From NCBI GenBank assembly GCA_051414845.1, contig CP183313.1, forward strand, positions 1,922,001-1,986,000: 64,000 nucleotides of DNA. Reading direction: 5' to 3'. The notes under the pieces were generated by a model. It was not told the DNA's origin and made no database searches. It worked only from the letters and a program-made list of their open reading frames with translations. The stretch is from Simonsiella sp051414845 (GTDB taxonomy: Bacteria > Pseudomonadota > Gammaproteobacteria > Burkholderiales > Neisseriaceae). Shown in pieces: positions 43,067-52,074 of this stretch; position 1 is the stretch's first letter; every line of letters begins with the position of its first letter. Both the position numbers and the translations under genes were made by a program.

Positions 43067-44425
43067 TTGAGTTTCATTCAAACCATTTTGGCATTTTTAG
43101 TTGCCATTTTGTTACTCGTTAGCCTGCATGAATTAGGGCATTTGATTGTTGCGCGTTTGTGCGGTATTAAAGTGTTGCGCTTTTCTGTGGGCTTTGGCGC
43201 ACCATTTTTTAGAAAAAAATGGCGCAATATTGAATGGTGTCTTGCCCCCATTCCGCTCGGCGGCTATGTCAAAATGGTTGACACGCGCGAGGGCAATGTT
43301 GCCCCCGAAGATTTACCTTATGCTTTTGATAAACAACATCCTTTGAAACGCATCGCGGTGGTTGCCGCTGGGCCTTTGACCAATTTGGTTTTGGCGGTGG
43401 TGTTGTATGGGATTAGCTTTGGTTTTGGCGGTGTCACGCAAATTCGCCCGTATGTCGGTACGGTTTACCCGCAAAGCATTGCGCAAAAAGCAGGTTTTCA
43501 GGCTGGCGATAAGATTTTAAGCGTCAATGGCAAAGCAATAAGCGATTTTAATGACGCGCAAACGCAAATGGTTTTGGACTTGGAAGCGGGCAAAATTTCG
43601 GTGCAAGTAGAAAATGCGCAAGGGCAACAAGTTGAGCGCGTAATTGACGCGGCGGGTACGCCCGAAGCAAAAGATGTGGCAAAACGCCATACAGGTTTGG
43701 GCATGAGTCCTTTCCGTCAAACCGATGTGATTGGCAGCGTACAACCGAATCACGCGGCAGATAAAGCAGGTTTGAAAGTGGGCGATAAAATCATCGCGAT
43801 TAACGATAAACCAACGCCCACTTGGAACGACTGGGCAAAAATCGTGCGCGAAAATGCAGGTGCGCCGCTGAAAGTAACATATACGCGCGCTGGACAACAA
43901 TTCACAACAACTATGCTGCCTGAAAGCCGCGAGTTACCCGACCGCAGTCAAATTATTGGTTATGCAGGTTTGGGCGCGCAAGCAGACAAAGCTTGGGCGG
44001 AACAGGTGCGCCATCGTTATGTGCCTAATTCTTTTGGCGAAGCTTTAAAATTGGGTTGGGATAAAATGGCGGATTATTCTACTTTGACCGCACAATTTTT
44101 CGGCAAATTGATTACAGGCAATGCATCGCTTAATCATATTTCTGGTCCTGTTACCATCGCCGATGTGGCGGGACAAACGGTGCGCTTGGGCTGGCAGCCT
44201 TATATTGAATTTTTGGCGTTGGTCAGCATTAGTTTGGGCGTGATGAATTTGTTGCCGATTCCTGTGTTGGACGGCGGACATTTGGTGTTTTATACAATTG
44301 AACTATTGCGCGGTAAGCCCTTAAGGCAGCGCGTGCAAGAATTGGGTTTACGCATTGGCGTTTCGCTTATGCTCGCCATGATGATTTTGGCGTTTTTTAA
44401 TGATATTACTCGTTTATTTGGATAA
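43067..44425 (+). CDS. rseP: Site-2 metalloprotease RseP
   Basis: Inner-membrane zinc protease that cuts membrane-bound regulators and signal-peptide remnants. HELGH in LLLVSLHELGHLIVARLCG near residue 20 is the zinc site, and LDGGH near the C-terminus supplies the third ligand. Two PDZ domains lie between (GFQAGDKILSVNGKAI; AGLKVGDKIIAINDKP). I prefer the TTG at 43067 (452 residues) because GGAG sits 7 bases upstream and it matches the family N-terminus. An in-frame ATG at 43028 follows a DUS and lacks a binding site; its extra residues are DUS-encoded. bamA follows after 4 bases. Confidence 0.93.
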   Translation: MSFIQTILAFLVAILLLVSLHELGHLIVARLCGIKVLRFSVGFGAPFFRKKWRNIEWCLAPIPLGGYVKMVDTREGNVAPEDLPYAFDKQHPLKRIAVVAAGPLTNLVLAVVLYGISFGFGGVTQIRPYVGTVYPQSIAQKAGFQAGDKILSVNGKAISDFNDAQTQMVLDLEAGKISVQVENAQGQQVERVIDAAGTPEAKDVAKRHTGLGMSPFRQTDVIGSVQPNHAADKAGLKVGDKIIAINDKPTPTWNDWAKIVRENAGAPLKVTYTRAGQQFTTTMLPESRELPDRSQIIGYAGLGAQADKAWAEQVRHRYVPNSFGEALKLGWDKMADYSTLTAQFFGKLITGNASLNHISGPVTIADVAGQTVRLGWQPYIEFLALVSISLGVMNLLPIPVLDGGHLVFYTIELLRGKPLRQRVQELGLRIGVSLMLAMMILAFFNDITRLFG

Positions 44426-44429
44426 CAGA

Positions 44430-46967
44430 ATGAAATTAAACAAATTAACTTTAAGCATGGTCGCTTTGGGCTTGGTTTCGCCAGTTTGGGCTGCCGATTT
44501 CACGATTGGGCAAATTCGCGTTGAAGGCGAACAACATACTTCAGAAGCCACCGTGCGTTCATTGCTGCCTGTAAAAGAAGGCGAACAATTTACCGATGCC
44601 AAAGGCGAGCAAATCATTCAAAAATTGCACGCCAGCGGCTTTTATGAAAACGTGTTGCTGGAAGAAAACGGCAATATGTTGATTGTGACCGTGCAAGAGC
44701 GTCCGATTATCAGCGATTTAACAGTTAAAGGCGCGAAAGTCATTTCCAATGATATGATTTTGAAACAAATGTCGAGCGTGCGCGGTTCGGGCGTGTCTAG
44801 CGATGCGGATTTGGTAGTAAGCAACCGCATTACAGGCGATAATGCACCCACGCAAGAAGAGCGTTTAGAACAATTTGAAAACAATTACGATACCGCCAGC
44901 GCATTGGCGACCACAGGTTTGGCAAAAGGCGATTTTTTCAGCCAAGAAGCCTTAATGCGCGCTTTGCATGCGCTTGACCAAGCGTATAAAGAGCAAGGCA
45001 AAAACAATGTGAAAATCACACCTGAAGTCCAACCATTAGCGCGCAATCGCGTAGCGGTTACCATCAATGTGGACGAAGGCGAAACCACCAAAGTGAAGAA
45101 AATTGATTTTGTGGGCAATGAAGCATTTTCCGATTACCGTTTGAGTCGCCAAATTGGCTTAACCGATGGCACCCTGTTCTCATGGTTTACCAAAAGCAAC
45201 GTCTTTGCTTGGGAAAAATTCGCCGCCGATAAAAAACGTTTAGAAACCTTCTATCATGACAAAGGTTATTTCGATTTCCGCGTCGATTTTGAAGATGTGC
45301 AACGCCAATTGAGCGATGACAAAGAGCGCGAAGAAGTAACCATCCAAGTTTATGAAGGTGAAAAATACTACTGGGGCGACATCAATTTAGTGGGCGATTT
45401 CAAAGAATTGAATCAAGACGATTTAATGAAACCTTTGAAAAAGCTGAAAAAAGGTAAACTGAGCAACCGCGACTTATTAGAAGACCGTCTTGCTGATGTA
45501 CGTTTGCAATTGCAATCAGCAGGTTACGCCAACGCGCAAGTGACTTACGAAGCCGTTCGCCGCGTAGACGAAAAAGGTCGCCACATTGTGGACATCAACG
45601 CGCTTGTTGCTACTGGCAACCGTGTTGCCGTGCGTACCATTACCATCAATGGCAACAACAAAACCCGTGATGAAGTGATTCGCCGCGAATTGCGTCAAAT
45701 GGAAGCTGCCACATACGACCAAGGCAAAATCAACCGTTCTGAGCAACGTTTGCGTCAATTGGGTTACTTCGAAGACGTACAAATTGAACGCCGCGCCGTA
45801 CCTGAAAACGAACAACAAGCCGACTTGGATATTACCGTCAAAGAACGCTCAACAGGCAGCCTGAACGCGTCGGCAGGTTGGTCGCAAGATGACGGCTTGA
45901 TTGTTTCAGGCAGCGTTGCGCAAGACAATTTATTTGGTACAGGTAAATCCGCTTCATTGAGCATTTCACGCAGTAAAGTGCGTCAAGGCGCGAATATTTC
46001 CTTTACCGACCCCTATTTCACACCCGATGGGGTGAGCATGACTTATAGCTTGTTCGGCAACAAATACTCACCTTACAAACTCGATACCAACCCACGCAAC
46101 TACGGCATGACCCGCTTTGGCGGCAGCGCGACGATGGGTATCCCAATTACCGAGTACGACCGCATCAACTTAGGTTTGGGCGTAGAACACATGGACGTGA
46201 AACTCATCGACCCAGCGCCATACCGCTACCAACGCTTCGTTGAAGAAAACGGCAACAAAAACTGGCTCTACAAAGGCACGCTCAGCTGGTACCGCAACAC
46301 CACCGACGACAGCTACTGGCCAACACGCGGTTACCAAACCAACGTATCAGGCGAAATCGCCCTACCAGGTAGTGGCATTCAATACTACCAATTGGGTCAC
46401 CAACAAACCTGGTACTTCCCATTAAGCAAATCATTCACCTTAATGCTCAATGGTCAAATCGGCTACAGCGGCAGCTATGGCAAAACCAAAGACGTGCCAT
46501 TCATGTTTAACCAATCAGGTGGTGGTTTAGGCTCAGTACGCGGTTTTGAAAGCGGCTCATTAGGTCCAAAAGTATACGACAAAGACCCATACGATGGATC
46601 GCTCGATACCGATAGCTATGGCGGTAAATACGCCGTCAATGCCAATGCCGAACTATTGTTCCCATTCCCAGGTATTAAAGACAGCCGCAGTGTACGTCTC
46701 AGCCTCTTTGCAGACGCAGGCAGCATATGGGATGGCAAATCCTATAACAACAACGAATACGGACGCAACAACCCATACGGCACCAATGGCTACTATGGCG
46801 GCGACCACAAATCCAGCTTCAGCAACGAACTGCGTTACTCCGCAGGTGCTGCTTTAACATGGATTTCACCAGTAGGCCCAATCAAACTCAGCTATGCCTA
46901 CCCAATCAAGAAAAAAGATGGCGACTTAATCCAACGCTTCCAATTCTCTCTGGGTACCGTATTCTAA
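44430..46967 (+). CDS. bamA: Outer-membrane protein assembly factor BamA
   Basis: 845 residues from MKLNKLTLSMVALGLVSPVW at 44430; a signal peptide is cleaved near residue 22. Five POTRA domains precede a 16-strand barrel starting near residue 470. TERSTGSL-type text (VKERSTGSLNASAGWSQDDG), GGGLGSVRGFESGSLGPKVY with the conserved VRGF/Y lid-lock motif, and the terminal FQFSLGTVF with C-terminal phenylalanine are all present. Compared with meningococcal BamA as I recall it, about 45 extra residues occur near 118-163, inside POTRA2. An upstream ATG at 44400 overlaps rseP and is not used. In operon with rseP and skp. Confidence 0.96.
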   Translation: MKLNKLTLSMVALGLVSPVWAADFTIGQIRVEGEQHTSEATVRSLLPVKEGEQFTDAKGEQIIQKLHASGFYENVLLEENGNMLIVTVQERPIISDLTVKGAKVISNDMILKQMSSVRGSGVSSDADLVVSNRITGDNAPTQEERLEQFENNYDTASALATTGLAKGDFFSQEALMRALHALDQAYKEQGKNNVKITPEVQPLARNRVAVTINVDEGETTKVKKIDFVGNEAFSDYRLSRQIGLTDGTLFSWFTKSNVFAWEKFAADKKRLETFYHDKGYFDFRVDFEDVQRQLSDDKEREEVTIQVYEGEKYYWGDINLVGDFKELNQDDLMKPLKKLKKGKLSNRDLLEDRLADVRLQLQSAGYANAQVTYEAVRRVDEKGRHIVDINALVATGNRVAVRTITINGNNKTRDEVIRRELRQMEAATYDQGKINRSEQRLRQLGYFEDVQIERRAVPENEQQADLDITVKERSTGSLNASAGWSQDDGLIVSGSVAQDNLFGTGKSASLSISRSKVRQGANISFTDPYFTPDGVSMTYSLFGNKYSPYKLDTNPRNYGMTRFGGSATMGIPITEYDRINLGLGVEHMDVKLIDPAPYRYQRFVEENGNKNWLYKGTLSWYRNTTDDSYWPTRGYQTNVSGEIALPGSGIQYYQLGHQQTWYFPLSKSFTLMLNGQIGYSGSYGKTKDVPFMFNQSGGGLGSVRGFESGSLGPKVYDKDPYDGSLDTDSYGGKYAVNANAELLFPFPGIKDSRSVRLSLFADAGSIWDGKSYNNNEYGRNNPYGTNGYYGGDHKSSFSNELRYSAGAALTWISPVGPIKLSYAYPIKKKDGDLIQRFQFSLGTVF

Positions 46968-47031
46968 AAACCTTTCAGGCGGCCTCAAACACTTTCAGGC
47001 TGCCTGAAACTGCACCACCAAAGGAAAAAAC

Positions 47032-47538
47032 ATGAAAACAACATCCAAACTGATGACCGCCCTATTTCTTTCAGGCAGCCTCATTACCGCACCAGCCATC
47101 GCTCAAGGCGCGCAAAAATTCGGCTATGTAAACCCTGAACGTGTCTACACCGAAACCAAAACTGCACAACGCATCGAAGCCGACTTGCAACGCGAATTTG
47201 GCGAGCAACAAAAGCAACTACAAACCTTGCAACAACAAGGCATTCAATTGCAACAAAAACTGCAAAAAACCGATTTAAGCAAAAAAGAACGCCAACAAGC
47301 CGAAACACAACTCATCGACATCAGCCGCCAATATCGCGCCTTAGCCGTGAAACTAGGCGAAGAATACAGTCTGCGTCGTAACGAAGAATTTGCTGCCTTG
47401 CAAAACAATGCCAACACCATCATCAAAAACATTGCCGAGCAAGAAAAATACGACTTAATCGTCCAAGAAGCCGTATTCGTAAGCCGCAAATACGACATCA
47501 CCGACCGCGTGATTAAACTCTTAGATGAACTGAAATAA
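47032..47538 (+). CDS. skp: Periplasmic chaperone Skp/OmpH
   Basis: 168 residues. The signal peptide ends near APAIAQG (residue 26); part of it is DUS-encoded (FLSGSLITA). The mature part starts QKFGYVNPERVYTET and is a long helical arm rich in Q and K (EQQKQLQTLQQQGIQLQQKLQ) before a closing strand LIVQEAVFVSRKYDITDRVIKLLD. It carries unfolded outer-membrane proteins to BamA, encoded 64 bases upstream. AAAGGAAAAAAC precedes the ATG. Confidence 0.95.
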   Translation: MKTTSKLMTALFLSGSLITAPAIAQGAQKFGYVNPERVYTETKTAQRIEADLQREFGEQQKQLQTLQQQGIQLQQKLQKTDLSKKERQQAETQLIDISRQYRALAVKLGEEYSLRRNEEFAALQNNANTIIKNIAEQEKYDLIVQEAVFVSRKYDITDRVIKLLDELK

Positions 47539-47662
47539 ACTTTCAGGTAGCCTGAAATCCTTGCAAAACTCAAAGCGTAGGGGCGGATTTCATATCCGCT
47601 CTTTTTACTTTCAAAATTTTATTCATAAATTTCAATAATAAGCTTTCAGGCTGCCTGAAAAC

Positions 47663-47693
47663 AAAAAACGACAAGTTCAACTTGTCGTTTTTT
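47663..47693 (+). terminator. Terminator after skp
   Basis: AAAAACGACAAGTT, C, AACTTGTCGTTTTT with a following T-run. It may also serve the converging methyltransferase gene. Confidence 0.88.
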
Positions 47694-47703
47694 TGTACAA
47701 AAA

Positions 47704-48315
47704 TCACAGCAACCGCACCTGTTCACTCGCCTGCCGATTTTCCGCTTCCAGCCGCAACAAAGCCTGCTTACGCGGCAAACCGCCCGCATAACCCGTCAAT
47801 TTACCATCGCTGCCAATCACGCGATGACACGGCACAATAATGGAAATTTTATTTTGCCCATTCGCCGCCGCCACCGCCCGCACCGCGCGCGGATTACCCA
47901 ACGCCTGCGCTTGCTCTTTATAACTCATGGTTTCGCCATAAGGAATTTGGCACAACACAAACCACACGCGCTGTTGAAAATCCGTGCCAACAAAATCCAG
48001 CGGCACATCAAACTTTTTCAGGCTGCCTGAAAAATACGCGTCCAACTGCTTTTGCAAATGCACACTGTGAAACACAAAATCGCCAGCGCGCCAAGCAATG
48101 CCCACACGTTTCGCATCCACAATATCGCGCAATTCCTTATCCACGCGCACTTGCCCAACAAATTCCAGCAAACACAAACCCACATCCGACCACACCGCCG
48201 ACATTTCCCCCAGCGGCGTGGACAAAATATCGGCGTGCAAGCCCACGCTTTTTTCAGGCAGCGTGGCGTTGAGTTTGGCGAAATAGGCGGAAAGTTCGGT
48301 TTTGGTGTTGAGCAT
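47704..48315 (-). CDS. ogt: Methylated-DNA--protein-cysteine methyltransferase
   Basis: 203 residues. The active-site motif PCHRVIGSDGKLTGYAGGLPRKQALLRLE near residue 158 carries the acceptor cysteine, and FQQRVWFVLCQIPYGETMSYKEQAQALGNPRAVRAV is the helix-turn-helix DNA-binding part. It removes O6-alkyl groups from guanine once per molecule. The N-terminal 90 residues are the less conserved domain, and a DUS within it encodes FSGSLKKF. No Ada-type AraC domain, so it is the Ogt/MGMT form. Confidence 0.94.
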   Translation of the reverse strand: MLNTKTELSAYFAKLNATLPEKSVGLHADILSTPLGEMSAVWSDVGLCLLEFVGQVRVDKELRDIVDAKRVGIAWRAGDFVFHSVHLQKQLDAYFSGSLKKFDVPLDFVGTDFQQRVWFVLCQIPYGETMSYKEQAQALGNPRAVRAVAAANGQNKISIIVPCHRVIGSDGKLTGYAGGLPRKQALLRLEAENRQASEQVRLL

Positions 48316-48628
48316 AATGATTTGATTTTAATGAATGATATTTTTCAGGCTGCCTGAAAACAAAAGGATTGTAGGGTGGGCACTTGTTGCTTACGCGGTT
48401 ATTTCAGGCATCCTTACAGTACACGATAAAATGTCGCAACTCTGTTCCCTCCCCCGACTGGCGGGGGAGCGTTAGGTGGGGGTGGCTATTGATTCATAAA
48501 AAAACTTTTCAGAATATCAACCCTCTAACCGCCACCTCAGCCTCCCCCTTTCATAGGGGGAGGGGGCAGATTTCAGGCAGCATTTGACTTTTGTTGTGTA
48601 CCGTAAGGCTGCCTGAAACTTAATAAAC
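48316..48628. repeat. Intergenic region with an inverted pair of GC-rich hairpin repeats
   Basis: No gene seen. CTCCCCCG/CGGGGGAG hairpin at 48449-48469 is followed by GTTAGGTGGGGGTGGC; about 60 bases later CGCCACCTCAG precedes the hairpin CCTCCCCCT/AGGGGGAGG at 48541-48563. The two halves are inverted copies of one unit, related to the 27-bp inverted repeat at 16508-16565. DUS copies lie near 48342 and 48606. Confidence 0.75.
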
Positions 48629-49348
48629 TCAACCAAAAGCCTTCGCCAACCAAGCCAACATATTCTCCCACGATTCGCGCGCGGCGGTTTCGTTGTATGC
48701 CAAATCCACACCGTTTTTCTTGCCGTTTTCGGTGGCTTGCGGATTGGTAAAACCGTGTTTCGCGTCGGCAAACACGTCCACATGATAACGCGCACCCGTC
48801 GCGTTCATTTCGTTGCGGAACGCGTCAATTTTGTCCATGGTTACCATACTGTCCAAGCCGCCGTGCTCCACCAACATCGCCGCATCGGGCGCGTGTTTTA
48901 CGCGTTCGCCCAATGGGTCGGGATTGCCGTGAAAACTGACTGCGGCGCGAATCGGCAAGCCCCAGCGCGACATGTTTAATACCACGCCGCCGCCAAAACA
49001 ATAGCCAATCGCGGCAACGCGTTTGTCGTCCACTTCCGCGCGTGCCGTCAAAGCATTTACGGCTGCCTGAACGCGCTCGCGCAAGGTGTTGCCGCTCATC
49101 GTTTGCTGCATTTTTTCGCCCGCAATTTCGGCGTTATCCGTGAGCAAGCCTTCGCCGTACACGTCCACCGTCAAGGCGACATAACCTGCTTGCGCCAATT
49201 TTTGCGCGCTTTGTTTGGCGTGTTCGCTCAAGCCCCACCATTCGGGAAACACCAATACCGCCGCTGCGTTTTGCGCGTTTTCAGGCAGGTATAATTCGCT
49301 GTGCATCGTTGTGCCGTTTACGTCATATTTTAAAGTTTCGTTTTGCAT
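48629..49348 (-). CDS. Dienelactone hydrolase family protein
   Basis: 239 residues, alpha/beta hydrolase. The nucleophile motif GYCFGGGVV near residue 117 has cysteine instead of serine, as in dienelactone hydrolases; the acid and histidine partners fit in EHGGLDSMV and ADAKHGFTNP. VFPEWWGLSEHAKQSAQKLAQAGYVALTVDVYG is the conserved oxyanion and first-strand region. Natural substrate unknown; a cytosolic esterase or lactonase role is likely. Confidence 0.92.
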   Translation of the reverse strand: MQNETLKYDVNGTTMHSELYLPENAQNAAAVLVFPEWWGLSEHAKQSAQKLAQAGYVALTVDVYGEGLLTDNAEIAGEKMQQTMSGNTLRERVQAAVNALTARAEVDDKRVAAIGYCFGGGVVLNMSRWGLPIRAAVSFHGNPDPLGERVKHAPDAAMLVEHGGLDSMVTMDKIDAFRNEMNATGARYHVDVFADAKHGFTNPQATENGKKNGVDLAYNETAARESWENMLAWLAKAFG

Positions 49349-49366
49349 ACCAAGTCCTTGCTCAAA

Positions 49367-49549
49367 TTAAAATAATCTCGACAAACCTTCTACTGCTGTC
49401 ATGATTGCCGCACCATACAAAACATATGTCACCAACGTAGTAAAATCTTCGCCCTCGTCATGCCATAAATCATGTTGTATCGCCATCAATAAACTCACAA
49501 AAAAGCCATACACAAACACCATCACCAAAGGCGTATTGTCTAATAACAT
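49367..49549 (-). CDS. Small membrane protein of unknown function
   Basis: 60 residues, not recognised. Two hydrophobic segments (residues 7-23 and about 39-55) flank an acidic loop QHDLWHDEGEDF. GGGAG lies 8 bases before the ATG, which supports translation. It precedes the hydrolase gene by 18 bases on the same strand, so the two are likely cotranscribed. Confidence 0.65.
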   Translation of the reverse strand: MLLDNTPLVMVFVYGFFVSLLMAIQHDLWHDEGEDFTTLVTYVLYGAAIMTAVEGLSRLF

Positions 49550-49711
49550 GACACCACTCCCTTCGCTTTTTCAGGCAGCCATTGCGATACAATCCACATT
49601 ATCCAACCATCATAACAGATTTTATTTTATGCACCTATTTCAGGCTGTCTGAAAGCCGTTGTTATGTAATTTGATGTATCACAAAACAATGTCATTTCTC
49701 TCATTATTTCA

Positions 49712-49739
49712 TTGAGTTTATTGCTTGCAGGCGTACAAT
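49712..49739 (+). promoter_or_regulatory. Promoter of the alcohol dehydrogenase gene
   Basis: TTGAGT at 49712-49717 and TACAAT at 49734-49739, 16 bases apart, about 50 bases before the start codon. Confidence 0.5.
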
Positions 49740-49786
49740 ATTAGCATATTTATTCCCCCTATCTTAATGAAACGAAAGGAAAAGCC

Positions 49787-50851
49787 ATGAAAGGCTACGC
49801 AATGTTAAAAATTGGCGAAACAGGTTGGATTGAAAAAGAACGTCCAAAATGTGGCCCTTTGGACGCAATTATCCGTCCTTTGGCGTTGTCGCCTTGCACT
49901 TCTGATACGCACACCGTTTGGGCGGGCGCGTTGGGCGAACGCAGCAACATGATTTTGGGTCATGAAGGCTGTGGCGTGGTCGATGAAGTGGGTGAATTGG
50001 TGAAAGATTTCAAAGTGGGCGACCGCGTGATGGTTACCGCGATTACGCCTGACTGGGGCAGCGTGGCAGCGCAAGGCGGCTATGCCATGCACTCGGGCGG
50101 CATGTTGGCTGGTTGGAAATTTTCCAATATCAAAGACGGCGTGTTTGGCGAATTTTTCCATGTAAATGAAGCTGATGCGAACTTGGCGCATTTGCCAGAC
50201 AGCATTTCTCCAGCGGAAGCGTGCATGTTGTCCGACATGGTGCCAACGGGTTTCCATGGCGTGGAATTGGCAGACGTTCAGTTTGGCGACACCGTGCTGG
50301 TGGTCGGCATTGGACCTGTGGGCTTGATGTCGGTGGCTGGCGCAAATTTGCGTGGTGCATCGCGCATTATTTGCGTGGGTACGCGTCAAGTGTGTAAAGA
50401 CGTGGCAAAAGGTTACGGCGCAACCGATTTCATTGGCTACAAAGATGGCACTATTGATGAGCAAGTGATGAAATTGACCAACGGCAAAGGCGTGGACAAA
50501 GCGATTATTGCTGGCGGCGGCGTGGAAACCTTCGAACCTGTGATTAAGTGCTTGAAAGCAGGCGGTAAAATTGGTAACGTAAACTATTTGGGCGAAGGCA
50601 TGCATGTGAACATTCCACGCGCTGAGTGGGGCGTGGGCATGGGTCATAAACAAATCAACGGCGGTTTGATGCCTGGCGGACGTTATCGTTTGGAAAAATT
50701 AGCCAGCTTGATTGAATGCGGCAAATTAGATGTGAAACCTATGCTGACACACGTTTTCAACGGCTTTGAGCATGTGGAAGATGCGCTGATGTTGATGAAA
50801 GACAAACCTGCTGATTTGATTAAACCTGTGGTGATTGTGAGCGATAAATAA
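49787..50851 (+). CDS. NADP-type zinc secondary alcohol dehydrogenase
   Basis: 354 residues. It closely follows the Thermoanaerobacter/Clostridium NADP-dependent isopropanol dehydrogenase as I remember it: MKGYAMLKIGETGWIEKE, LSPCTSDTHTVW, NMILGHEGCG, HSGGMLAGWKFSNIKDGVFGEF. Catalytic zinc ligands are C37, H59 and D150 (LSDMVPTG). The usual structural-zinc cysteines are absent, as in that group. The cofactor site VGIGPVGLMSVAG followed by VGTRQVC keeps the arginine that binds the NADP phosphate. It should interconvert secondary alcohols and ketones. AAAGGAAAAGCC precedes the ATG. Confidence 0.9.
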   Translation: MKGYAMLKIGETGWIEKERPKCGPLDAIIRPLALSPCTSDTHTVWAGALGERSNMILGHEGCGVVDEVGELVKDFKVGDRVMVTAITPDWGSVAAQGGYAMHSGGMLAGWKFSNIKDGVFGEFFHVNEADANLAHLPDSISPAEACMLSDMVPTGFHGVELADVQFGDTVLVVGIGPVGLMSVAGANLRGASRIICVGTRQVCKDVAKGYGATDFIGYKDGTIDEQVMKLTNGKGVDKAIIAGGGVETFEPVIKCLKAGGKIGNVNYLGEGMHVNIPRAEWGVGMGHKQINGGLMPGGRYRLEKLASLIECGKLDVKPMLTHVFNGFEHVEDALMLMKDKPADLIKPVVIVSDK

Positions 50852-50874
50852 TCCCAATAATTCAGTAGGCGCAG

Positions 50875-50902
50875 AAAAGGGTGCAAAATTGCGCCCTTTT
50901 TT
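50875..50902 (+). terminator. Terminator after the alcohol dehydrogenase gene
   Basis: AAAAGGGTGCAA and TTGCGCCCTTTT with one wobble pair, followed by a T-rich tract. Confidence 0.85.
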
Positions 50903-51047
50903 GTTTTTATGGCAAAATATTTCTTTTTTATGTTTTCAGGCAGCCTTTTAAAAATCAACAAATTCGTAGGTTGAGTTTTCAAACCCAACAGCAATCGTGA
51001 TTTTTACATTTCAGGCTGCCTGAAAGCCCCAAACCATACACAATACT

Positions 51048-51962
51048 ATGATGAAAATTATCATTATTTCAGGATTTCTCGGCGCGGGCAAAACGCGCTT
51101 TATTCAAGAGATGGCGCGACAAACGGGCAAACAATTTGTGATTCTGGAAAACGAATTCGGCAAATTGGGCGTGGACGGTGCAACGCTGCAACAATCGGGC
51201 GACATGAAAGTGTGGGAATTGAGTGAAGGCTGCATTTGCTGTTCGCTCGATTTGGATTTTCGCTACTCGGTGCTGACCATCGCCAACAGTTTACAACCCG
51301 ATTATCTGCTGATTGAGCCGAGTGGAGTGGCGTTGCCCAGCAAAATTATGCAGCAATTACAGCAAATTAGCTATGAACAAATTGGCTTGCTCGCGCCCAT
51401 CACGATGGTTGATGGACAACATTTTGCTCACAGTGCCGCGCAGTTTCCCGAATATTTCGACGATCAATTAGCGGTGGCTGGTACGCTGGTGGTGAGTAAA
51501 TCGGAATCGTGGAATACCAATGATTTCATGTATTTGCGTGAACAATTACCGCCAAATTTACAAGCCGATATGCCGATGCAGCATTATTCACAATGGTCGC
51601 GTGAAATGTGGCTGTCGCTGCTGCAACGCGATGCGAAAATAGACGAACACGGCAAAATGATATTTCGCCGCGTGGCGCAAAAAGACAATAATATTTTGGA
51701 AAACATTAGCTTATCATCGCCAAAATTACTCAATATCAATCAATTAGATGCGGCGTTATTGCTGCTGTGTTCGAGGCGATTTGGCAAAGTGGTACGTGCC
51801 AAAGGCTGTTGCCAAGTGGCAGGACATTGGCTGAAATTTGACTGGGTGGACGGCAGCTACGCCATCACAGGCTGCGAACCCATGCCCGATGAACGCGTGG
51901 TGGTAATTGGTCAGCAATTACAGCGCGATGAGATTACGCAATTGTTTTCAGGCAGCCTGTAA
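51048..51962 (+). CDS. COG0523 (CobW-like) GTPase, putative metallochaperone
   Basis: 304 residues. Walker A is GFLGAGKTRFI near residue 9, the metal motif CxCC is in SEGCICCSLDLDF near 63, and Walker B/ENEFGKLGVDG are conserved. The nucleotide-specificity element is VVSKSES rather than NKxD, an unusual form. The C-terminal CobW_C domain is short. The family moves zinc or other metals to target proteins, often under Zur; no Zur-like box was found here. The last residues FSGSL are encoded by a DUS. It lies next to a zinc dehydrogenase gene. Confidence 0.85.
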   Translation: MMKIIIISGFLGAGKTRFIQEMARQTGKQFVILENEFGKLGVDGATLQQSGDMKVWELSEGCICCSLDLDFRYSVLTIANSLQPDYLLIEPSGVALPSKIMQQLQQISYEQIGLLAPITMVDGQHFAHSAAQFPEYFDDQLAVAGTLVVSKSESWNTNDFMYLREQLPPNLQADMPMQHYSQWSREMWLSLLQRDAKIDEHGKMIFRRVAQKDNNILENISLSSPKLLNINQLDAALLLLCSRRFGKVVRAKGCCQVAGHWLKFDWVDGSYAITGCEPMPDERVVVIGQQLQRDEITQLFSGSL

Positions 51963-52074
51963 ATGATTGAAAATATGGTGGTTAATGTATTTCAGGCAGT
52001 CTGAAAGCAAAAAGGACGGATATAAAATCCGCCCTTATCACTTAAATTTTAAAAAATTTCAGGCTGCCTGAAAC

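Noticed and set aside
49660..49675. TGTTATGTAATTTGA as a Zur-like site before the alcohol dehydrogenase
   Set aside because: The second half-site departs from ATAACA at several positions.
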